A stretch of DNA of 64,000 bases from contig NC_083513.1 of assembly GCF_032362555.1 (NCBI RefSeq), forward strand, positions 2,914,001-2,978,000, given 5' to 3'. The translations under genes and the position numbers were made by a program. This DNA comes from Amyelois transitella. Taxonomy: Eukaryota; Arthropoda; Insecta; Lepidoptera; Pyralidae. Below are positions 52,263 to 64,000 of this stretch, piece by piece (the stretch's first letter is position 1; every line of letters begins with the position of its first letter). The notes under the pieces were generated by a model. It ran no database searches and was not told the origin of the DNA. It worked only from the letters and a program-made list of their open reading frames with translations.

Positions 52263-53671
52263 CGAAAAGATAAACTGTATCATAAATATAATACCTAAAT
52301 ATCAATGGCGTGCATTGATTTTTTTATTTCTAGACAAACACATGTATTCCACATTGTTTATTTTTTTACTATTATAAATCATCAAATTAAATAATGTTTA
52401 CATGCATAAAGATAGCATCCAGACAATCAAAATTGATTATGAATTGTTTGTAAACAGCTGTAAGTCTGAAGTATAAAGTCCGATAGTTATATCAGCCGCT
52501 GACTAGCTTTTATAGAAAGTAAAGTCTGTTTTTTATCAGTCTGGTATAATATAATTAATCCAATTATGTGCTTTAAATATGAGAATTATCACAAAAAGGT
52601 CTCGATTGTGTAGTTCAAAGTTTATACCGAATATTGGTACATTTTCTGGTTTTGATATGCAATTCACGACCATTAAAATCAACCTTAATAACAATTTTCC
52701 TTGCCATTTAAAAAAACATTTAAAAGGATTATACAGTGTGGAAAGAAAACTGCTTAAAGTTTATTCAAGGCAGATCTTATGGTCTGGTTATATATATTGT
52801 TGTTTTTTATTATACCTACACAAAATACTTACTAAAAACATTGACTTACCTAATTATGCTTGTTAACAAAAAAATTTGGTATTTGTAACAAACGAGACAT
52901 TATTTTTCAAATAAGGTATGCTTATAATAAATTTAATACCGTTAATAGGTACTGTGTTTACGTACAAATGTGTCGTGTAAGTTCATGTTATATGTAGTTC
53001 AATGAAACATTTGCCTTACAGTTAACATGAATCATAGTTTCGTTTCCGCTTTCAAACTAAAGAAAATTCAAGTAACGGATTGCGATAAAATATGTATCAA
53101 TATAAGTTAAAACACTTACTGCCATTTCCTTTTATCGTTCAGTTTGACAGATGCGCTGTTTCCCATGTCTAAACACAATTGGTCGATTGATTTTGGTTAT
53201 ATCTATTGTTGGATAAAAATTCACTTCGATTGTTTTCGGTCTTCGAACCACAATCCGAGTAAACGCGACTTGGCCATTCGACACGGCACCGCTTTGTGTA
53301 GCACAACACAGGTGAACTGGCTGGCGACCATGACTTTCCCTCTCCTACATTACGGCCTTATGTTGTAGGCACTTCCCTCTGAGAACTATATGTATAGGAC
53401 ACCTTTTTTTAATTGATTAGAACTTATGAAGACAGTCGGATCTGGGCAATACTATTTCGAGGGGTTGATTGCCACATAGCACGAGCACACGAGTAAACAT
53501 TATTAAAGTACCTTCAATTTTAAACTTTATTACTGAGGTAGGTAAACTTCTGTTGTGTCTTCGCTTGCGTGATTTTCGAATGCTGAGAAAAATTACTCTG
53601 AAGATAGGTAAGTAGGTAAAGCGTCTAACTATTGATCTCATAGTGTAATAAGTATTGAAATACTAAATGAT

Positions 53672-53776
53672 AGAATCTCATTTCTATCATTAAGCCTAAC
53701 AGCTGAAAGTTTGATATGTATTAGTCTTTTCAAAATTTTAGACTCTGTTTACCCCGCAAGGGATATAGACGTGATT
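53672..53776 (-). repeat. SINE family 1 fragment
   Basis: GAATCTCATTTCTATCATTA, AGCCTAACAGCTGA, then GACTCTGTTTACCCCGCAAG and GGATATAGACGTGAT: reverse complement of the first 130 bp or so of the unit. A 10-bp-arm hairpin AATGATAGAA/TTCTATCATT overlaps its edge. Confidence 0.6.
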
Positions 53777-55153
53777 CTATGAAATGAAATGATACTTACT
53801 ATATCTTATAGCGTCCTGATATAAATAAGCTACCATGTTAAGATAATTATATTATAAGAAAGAAGCTCCCAAGAAGAGCCCAAAGACCCACTACGAATTA
53901 GGAGTTGATTGAGTTTCTAAGTCACGTAATTCTACGAAACTATCCCATCATCTTCGCTGTCCTTAGTCCTGACCTAATCCTGCTTCCATCATGATTGTTG
54001 CATAGCTTGCTTCTCGTAGTCGCCTCTTACATCGGCGCGGCGCACAAGTAATAGCCGCGGACGGAAGAAAGTATTTTCGATTATCAGTAAAATAGGTAAT
54101 TGTTATTCTTAAGGTATAATAAATAATGGTTACGTAGGTAATAACCGTGAAATTAAGGTATGGTTTATCTTCAAACATGCTTTTTGTTTTGGATAAACTT
54201 TGCCGAAGGTACTTAATAAATTTGATGTAGTATTAGATTAAAAAAAATAAATGGGAGAATCTGGACTTATTCGTGGCTCTTTTGGCTGCGCATTCGATGC
54301 CACATTAATGAAACTCCCAAAATATAGTGAAGACCCAGGCCACCACAGCCGCATTATTAACCTCTGCCTATCGTTAGAGGCATAAAGGGTCGAACACCCT
54401 GACCAATCTCTCCGACGTACTTTTGGGCGTGTGGGAAGACCCGTTGATTATTAGGTTTAGAAAAATCCATCATTCAGCTGAGCGTGGCATTTTAGCCTTT
54501 TCGAGATTATTAGCTCTCTCTTCAAGGAATAAAGTCGAGATGTGTACCTATAAGTAAATTTAGTATGTAAAATCACTAAAGTTCTTTGGAAAATAACAAT
54601 TTATAATCGTAGGAAAACAACCCCAACAACAACAATTTAAAATGTAGTTGTTGGGGTTGAACCGCAGATAGAGAATTTTTCTGCGACGAGTTGTGTGGGG
54701 ATCGGATTCATGAGGCCTTATTAGATGGAAATCAGATCGTATTCTACATCTCAACATGACTTCAACAAACAGCCTTCGTAGTGTGAAGTGAAGTGAAAAA
54801 GAATGTCGATGAAGAATTGATCAATATAATGTTTATTGGCGTATTTTTAATTCCCTACAAACCATGCCCAATCTTTGAATTTAATATTTTACATATTTCG
54901 ATTTAATTTTACCTTTTTTTCTGTATGAAGTGCATTTTATTTGCGCTACACATTTTTTTGTTGACAGTGACATGTTCTTATTGATTTGACGACGTTGACA
55001 CTAGTCAAAATTTTAAGGTTATAAATGAATGAACCTTGTAAACAATAAATTTGCAATTTTCGTTTTATGTTCCTTTCATTTATAATTCGATCACAGAAAA
55101 CAATAATTTACTATATTTAAGAGTATATATGAGAGACATTATTATTAAGTAAT

Positions 55154-58100
55154 ATGAAAAAAGAAGGTAAACTACTTTACATTGCCAAATCGAAATGAAA
55201 AATATAATTATAAAAATAAGTTATTCTGTTTACAGAGGTTCAGAATATCTTCCTCAATATTTTGAGGGAGGAGGAAGATGTATCTGCAGGCGTCGCCGCT
55301 ATCAAAACACTGCTTACTGTGATAGAAACCTACAAAGGCAAATACTGCAACAACTTATTATTTTTACGATATTTTATATTAAATCGCTTAGCATCTCAAG
55401 ATGTCATATTATCCATAAAGAAAATTAACAAAAAAGCTTATGCAACTAAAACATTAATGCATGATTAGTACTTTTATGTTTACTTCAAACAAACATGATT
55501 TTTTGTTTTTTCTAAAGTGGGCACTGTAAGAGAATTAGATTTGAACCTCCAATTGGCTGTGGAGGCGATGAGGAACTGTGACCAGCCAGTCACCGCTATC
55601 TCTTCAGGCTGTGAACTCTTCATGAGGTTCATAACATTTGCCAAACTTGATGTCAAAGTAAGTAAATCATCAGTTTCAACCTTTGCCAGTGAAAATTAAA
55701 GTGCACTCACCAATCATAAAAACATGCTTGATTTTATTCCAACTTATGTATTTCCAATATGCAAACAAAAATTGTTGTGTCATGTGGTTCCTGGCACTAA
55801 TATAAAAAAGAATAGGACCATTCCATCTCTTTCCCATGGATGTAGTAAAAGGCAACTAAGGGAGAGGCTTATAAACTTGGGATTCTTCTTTAAGGAGATG
55901 GTCTAGCAACTTGTCACTATTTGAATCTCAATTCTATCATTAAGCCTTACAGCTGAATATGGCCTGTCAGTCTTCCAAGACTGCTGTCTACCCCTCAAGG
56001 GATAAAGACGTGATTATATGAATGAAGGAGTAGTTCTGATCTGGTTATTTTACAGATCTGGTTATTTTAGGTACATTTGCATTTAGACCTTTTCAAAAAA
56101 TTGTTGTATTTGGTATGTACATTTAGTTTTGTCCATGAGTTGTATCATAAGGCTCCTGCTTGGATGATCATAGCTAACAAACAGGTTGCACCATTTGGCA
56201 GGTTATTTTACTGCTAGAAATCCCATTGCAATATTTTATTATGAAAAAAAAAAACATAAAAACAAAAACTACCTATAAAACTGTCTCTCTTTTTTTTCCA
56301 GTCATTTGAGGAATGCGAGCAGATAATGCTACAGCGAGGCAGGATATTCCTGGATAAGCTGCTGGAGGCCAGGGGGAAAGTTGCCAAACAAGCCTTGTCA
56401 TTTATCAGTGATGATTGTGTTAGTATATTTCATTACTGATTGTTTTTTGTTTATTTTTTTAACATAAATCAGAAACATATGGATTGAGTGTTCCAAAGAA
56501 AGGTTTCTTGATACCTCTTGTCTTGGACACATAATTGAGTTTTAATTACTGTTCTCATATGATACAGACTTATTGCTAATACTAAATAAAGTATCATAGT
56601 TTTATATTTTTGAACAAAAGTATGACTGATAAGATACCTAGCTAAGAACAATGTTGTCAACAAGACTTTTCTATATTTGTATATACGCAAAATATGAACA
56701 TAATTTTCTATGTGTTTAGCGGCCGTTCAGTCTCCATTGACAGACAGACACTTTGACTTTACTTTTAGATAAACTAATCTGACTGACATATTAATGAAAA
56801 AAGGACTATCGAATTTTGACTAAGAGGACGACGAGACAAGACACCTTGAACATCCGAAAATCTGGTTTTATTCTGATTGACCCACCATCAGACCATCGCC
56901 TGTTCAATGTGATTCTTAAAATTCTGCCTCTAAGAGATCTCTCAGGGATAAACCCACCTTTCTACTGTATCGTTTCAAGTTTTTGATGTACTCCTTTCAA
57001 TAAGCAATACAATAAATTATATAGTTTCTTATATTATTGATTTCAGAAAATTCTCACCCACTCCCACTCTAGAGTAGTATTACAAGCGATGTTGGAAGCT
57101 GCGGCTGCTAATAAAAGGTTCCAGGTTTATGTCACAATGTCCAGTCCCGATAACAGCGGGTTAGTAAGAAAAAGTATTGTTTAAATTTTTTAATGGATGT
57201 TAATCAAAACACTCATGAGAATTTCTTGAAAATACAAGTAGCTTATTGTACATTTTATCTCTTTTCTAAATTATATTAAAATGGGTCCAGTAGCTACTAA
57301 TTACCAACATTTTTGTTACAAACAAAAAGAAAATCTATTTTTAAAAACAGTTCTCATGGATCATTCGTAAAGGATATGAAACAAGGCTTAAATCATTTTC
57401 AGTGTTCTAATGCACAAGAAGCTGGTGGCTGCGGGGGTGGACGCCATCCTAATCCTGGACTCTGCAGTGGGCTACATCATGGAACAAGTTGACATCGTGA
57501 TGGTCGGCGCTGAAGGCGTCACGGAGAGTGGAGGGATTATTAACAAGGTAATTAATTATACATAAAGTTATGAGTAATAGAAAAAAAATAGATCGTGGCA
57601 AGTGGAAAGAGGTAGTCTCTGCCTACCCCTCCGGGAAAGAGGCGTGATTTTATGTATGTTATGAGTAACTACTACTTAGTTATAATAGGCACATCTATAC
57701 TTTAAGGATTTGTCAAAAGAAACTACATACTAAACATTTTATTTAGTGCTTATGTTAAAATTTTGTGAATAATTTCGACAATAGGTATTTCCTTCCTGAC
57801 ACTGACACTTGGGAATATCCCTCGTTCCCGTAGGTATGTGTGTAAGATATGATCAAATAGGTAAGTATTTTTGTTTAGTGCAAAACTATGATCCAAACAT
57901 AGTAAGATTCCACTATTAACCTTTTAAGCGCTTGGCTAAATATCAATTGTCGTGCCCCTAGCGCGCCGCTACAAATCGATAAAATAATACCTACAATAAA
58001 TAAGGAGGAGTAATCGTTGTATCGATAAAAAAAAGTCAAAAAGTTTTTTATGTTTTTATTTAAAATCAGCCTTCTTGTATCACAATCATTCATCTTTAAG

Positions 58101-59203
58101 GTGAAAGCTTATCTCTAAGTGAAAATTAGTAAAATTTCCGAAATCTAACTTATTTTGACTAATTCTTTGTGAGAGCGAATGGAGCGACCGTTTTAATAAT
58201 TCTTATGTTTAAAGTTATACTTGTTATTGTCGCAAATCGTATTTTGATCAAGTTACAACTTGTCACTGATAAGTAAATTACAAAAAACACATAAAAATTT
58301 GAATTTCGCGGGCTACATCGGAGCTTCTACCTTAAGCTAACAAGTAAATGTTTACATATACCAGTTACTAATCTCATCCTTATGGTCATATTTATGCGAC
58401 ACGCGCGATAGACACCGAAGAAAAGTCCGAGCTGCCAATTACTTATTTTTGTTTAAGTTTTTTCAATGCTTAGAGCTATGAAACATAATTTTAAGTAATT
58501 GTTGTAATAAATAGCTCTATTCAATAATAGTTTTAGTTATACCACGAAGTTAATAGGACGATAATAGAACGAAAAAATCATGGATATTCTCTGTCGCAGA
58601 AATACGACACGGGCGGTAGGGGCACGGCAATATTTGTCGCATATATGCGACTCGCGCGGTTAAAAGGTTAACAGTGAAAGTCACTCCGAAAAATGACCTA
58701 ACTTACCTAGATCGTGATTATATGTAGATGAACCCCAGACTCGTTATGATAGAACGCAGCCGAGACGATAACTATTATCATATCTTTCTTCTTAAACTTG
58801 CTAAACGAGAGTTTAAGGTTATTAAACACAGACCATATTGACATTTCGATATACTAAATAAAAATAATAAAATGCTTTCCATACAGCTCAGTCTCTAGAC
58901 CCACTAATTTGTTCTTCGCAGATCGGCACATACGGCCTAGCAATGGCGGCGTTAGAGCTCAAGAAACCAGTGTACGTGCTCACAGAAAGCTTCAAATTCT
59001 CCAGAATCTACCCGCTCAACCAGCAGGATCTGCCCATAGAATTCAAACACCTTTCCAGCGTGATCAAATCAGGAAAGGACCTGTCTTCCCAGCATCCCCT
59101 GGTGGATTACACCCCGCCCGCTTATATAACACTGCTGTTTACAGACCTAGGGATATTAACGCCGTCCGCGGTTAGTGACGAATTAATTAATTTGTATCTG
59201 TAG
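55154..59203 (+). CDS. eIF2Balpha: Translation initiation factor eIF2B subunit alpha
   Basis: Regulatory alpha subunit of eIF2B, the GDP-GTP exchange factor for eIF2. It helps sense phosphorylated eIF2 and so controls translation under stress. Exons: 55154-55166, 55236-55337, 55518-55657, 56302-56418, 57047-57159, 57403-57547, 58922-59203. Phases agree, giving 303 residues (human protein 305). Recognisable blocks: [134 protein letters not shown]. The tiny first exon encodes MKKE. Intron 2 has a GC donor (AAAG, then GCAAAT); this join aligns the protein residue for residue with the human one. A SINE copy sits in intron 3. Confidence 0.94.
55784..56016 (-). mobile_element. SINE-like element, family 1, full copy in eIF2B-alpha intron
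   Basis: Reverse-complement match to 50911-51150 along its whole length: GTGGTTCCTGGCACTAAT, CCATTCCATCTCTTTCCCAT, then AGGGATAAAGACGTGAT at the other end. It lies in intron 3, antisense to the gene. Confidence 0.7.
56419..58921. other. Introns 4-6 of eIF2B-alpha
   Basis: 56419-57046, 57160-57402 and 57548-58921. The last contains a short phrase (57598-57655, CTGCCTACCCCTCCGGGAAA) resembling moth repeats, and otherwise AT-rich sequence. No nested gene is seen. Confidence 0.5.
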
Positions 59204-59209
59204 ATATTT

Positions 59210-59215
59210 AATAAA
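59210..59215 (+). terminator. eIF2B-alpha polyadenylation signal
   Basis: AATAAA only 7 bases after the stop codon, followed by TTATATTTATG and a T-rich stretch. The 3'UTR would be very short, about 25-30 bases. Confidence 0.55.
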
Positions 59216-59312
59216 TTATATTTATGTATTTGGACGTTTTTATTAATGTTGTGGTATTATTCATAATATATATTAATATTTATAATGATATTTTACTTAT
59301 AATAACTTACTT

Positions 59313-59376
59313 AAAAAAACTGGGGATAAAAATAGTAAACTTAAGTTAGTTTACTATTTTTATCCCAAGTTTTTTT
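59313..59376. repeat. 28-bp-arm inverted repeat between convergent genes
   Basis: Arms 59313-59340 and 59349-59376, with one mismatch, around the loop TTAAGTTA. The arms start with a run of A and end with a run of T. It could be a small MITE, or act as a shared 3'-end element for the two converging transcripts. Confidence 0.75.
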
Positions 59377-60845
59377 TATTTTCTTTTTTATGTTTCTTCT
59401 TATATAGGTATACATGAATTCGGAGCTTCACGAGCAATGCACGCATTAACGTGACGACCCTGAAGTGATGTAATTTTATCAAACAAACAGAATAAGCAGT
59501 CAAATTTATAAAATGAAAATAACCTTTTATTAATTCAAAAATATCTGGCACTTTATTGAATATATACGTTAAAATATTTACAATCAGTACTTATAATAGA
59601 TAACATTATCAACTAAACATTCGGAAACCTTTAGTATTTCTCACTTTTATTTACCAACATAACAATTCCACGCACGACAAGACATATACATACAATATTT
59701 CATTATAACTTAGTTATTATGGAAGCACAGTACGACAAACTTGGAAGCACAAATATTTATAATTATCACAAACTCTTATTGCCAAAGTTTCGGTTTTCTA
59801 AAACTAAATACAAATAAAACTAATAATCAAAAAAATATTTTAAAAATAATAGATCACTAAGGTTACCTACTTACATACAACTGTTTACCATAATTCTCAT
59901 GCAGTTTAAAATAAATGATAATAAACTTGTAAAATAATAAGATTAATAATACTAAAACACAAATGAAATACGAACGCATTGTACTTGAAACAATATTTAA
60001 ATCTAAATATTCTAATTATTCACGACATTTATAGCTACTTAGTATACATAACATAAGAATCGTATTTAAAAAAACCATGACTTAAAACCTTCAACTAATT
60101 GTAGAGATCAACAATGCTAAGGTATTCTACATTTTCGTATAAAAATAATGCATGTTACATTTATAATAACAATCGAAATGTTGTCAATAATGAAAATTTT
60201 AACAATATAATGTGTAGTAATTGAGCTCTTACAATTAAACAATATCATATCTTATTAATTTCTTAAGAGGCAAACACAGTTTTCATTAAAATACTTATTA
60301 CAATCATAAATCATAATGGTTCCACAAATTAAAAGTCCTCATAATATGCTTACAGCATTACAAAATACTGAAGTTCATTGATTACTCTTACAATAGCTAC
60401 AAAATATTTGATTGGCAGATGCACAGCGATTTCAACACAAATAACACTGTCACTTTTCAAATTATGCTATCCTTCGGAGATTTACAATAACCTTTTAAAT
60501 ATTGTCAGTTTTATAGGTATTGTCTTCGGTTTATAAAAAAATTCCAACAAATATAACAAACACTGACATCAATATGTTGCTAGAAAGCCCTTTATTTTGG
60601 TGGCACTACAGTAAAAACATGGCATAGTTGGTAGTAAGATCAAAAAACATTTTAGTCGCGCATTTACAAGATGGCGTCGTTAGCACTAAATTAAAAAATT
60701 AAAAAAATAAGAAATAAATGACACCCAACATGTTTGAAATAATGTGTTGACCAATACTACTGACCGAGAAGGACGCTTAAAAATGAGCCTTTTTGAATTG
60801 CGCATTTGATAAAGACATGATGCAGTCGGTATGACATTAAGTAGG

Positions 60846-63810
<2,965 letters not shown>

Positions 63811-64000
63811 CTGAAAAAGTTAAATTGGGTGGTTCAAATTAAAGATTTTTGATTAGTAAGAAAAGTTTAAGAAATATTATATTTATTAACACTATTTTTT
63901 TTTCAATCGTTATCTATTTTATCGTGGACATTAGTAAACAAACTAACATTATAAACCTTACAAACACTACGTTTCTTGTAAGCGTTACGATAAATGTACC
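63811..64000 (-). other. Fer intron, runs off the window
   Basis: AT-rich sequence after the acceptor of the first visible Fer exon (minus strand). No exon is seen before the window edge. Confidence 0.6.

Larger units (their letters stand above)
46835..55153. other. Repeat-rich intergenic region, Men to eIF2B-alpha
   Basis: 8.3 kb without a supportable gene between two divergent genes (Men minus, eIF2B-alpha plus). It holds the repeats listed separately (47603-53776), a weak SINE piece at about 49097-49133, a SINE fragment at 54473-54540 and a 13-bp-arm hairpin (54618-54630 with 54647-54659). A less AT-rich block at 54290-54430 may be a decayed transposon. The open frame 51240-51446 has a Cys-rich, GC-richer core after 51300 that might be an exon or transposon relic. 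The last 200 bases should hold the eIF2B-alpha promoter; no TATA box is evident. Confidence 0.5.
59204..60845. other. Convergent 3' region between eIF2B-alpha and Fer
   Basis: Very AT-rich, no gene. It contains the eIF2B-alpha poly(A) signal, a long hairpin at 59313-59376 and probably a long Fer 3'UTR on the minus strand. A minus-strand AATAAA near 59524-59530 would give a 1.3-kb 3'UTR, but this is uncertain. Confidence 0.45.

Noticed and set aside
52579..52866. 95-codon plus-strand open frame in intergenic DNA
   Set aside because: Composition-driven (Lys, Ile, Leu, Tyr), no motif, no splice context.
53144..53368. 74-codon plus-strand open frame
   Set aside because: No homology I recognise and no supporting signals; likely chance.

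Overview
The window is nuclear DNA of an insect, most likely a moth or butterfly. It is AT-rich, its genes have many small exons, and interspersed repeats recur whose consensus phrases (for example CGCGACTTCGTCCGCG, or CCCTTGCGGGGTAGACAG next to CGTCTATAT) are familiar from Lepidoptera. Four conserved animal genes can be rebuilt exon by exon, with splice phases that agree throughout. One apparently complete DIRS-type retrotransposon sits between two of them.

Layout. About 1.7-18.9 kb, plus strand: the LAMMER/CLK protein kinase Doa (Darkener of apricot). Ten common exons (11096-18727) encode the kinase domain. Upstream are four candidate alternative N-terminal exons (ending at 1820, 4103, 6676 and 10162), all ending in phase 0 and so all able to join the common exon. 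20.1-25.4 kb: the DIRS-like element, with identical 148-bp inverted terminal repeats, an internal complementary region, a Gag-like ORF, an RT/RNase H ORF and a tyrosine recombinase ORF that overlaps RT in another frame. 26.5-46.8 kb, minus strand: NADP-dependent malic enzyme (Men), 12 coding exons, with a 10.5-kb intron holding a likely alternative first exon. A 26-bp minisatellite lies in another intron and runs into a 5' splice site. 46.8-55.2 kb: repeat-rich intergenic DNA. 55.2-59.2 kb, plus strand: the alpha subunit of translation factor eIF2B, seven exons, one intron of GC-AG type. 60.8-63.8 kb, minus strand: the SH2 and tyrosine kinase portion of a Fps/Fes/Fer kinase whose N-terminal F-BAR half must lie beyond the right edge.

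The genes do not form a functional unit. They are housekeeping and signalling genes: splicing-factor kinase, NADPH-producing metabolism, translation initiation control, and cytoskeletal/adhesion tyrosine kinase. Doa and Men are convergent, with the DIRS element in the space between their 3' ends. eIF2B-alpha and Fer are also convergent, and a 28-bp-arm hairpin sits between them. The most notable points are the set of phase-matched alternative Doa exons, the intact DIRS element with a 1.8-kb dual-coding overlap, the Men alternative N-termini, the minisatellite/splice-site junction, and a 50-codon small ORF between Doa and the DIRS element.
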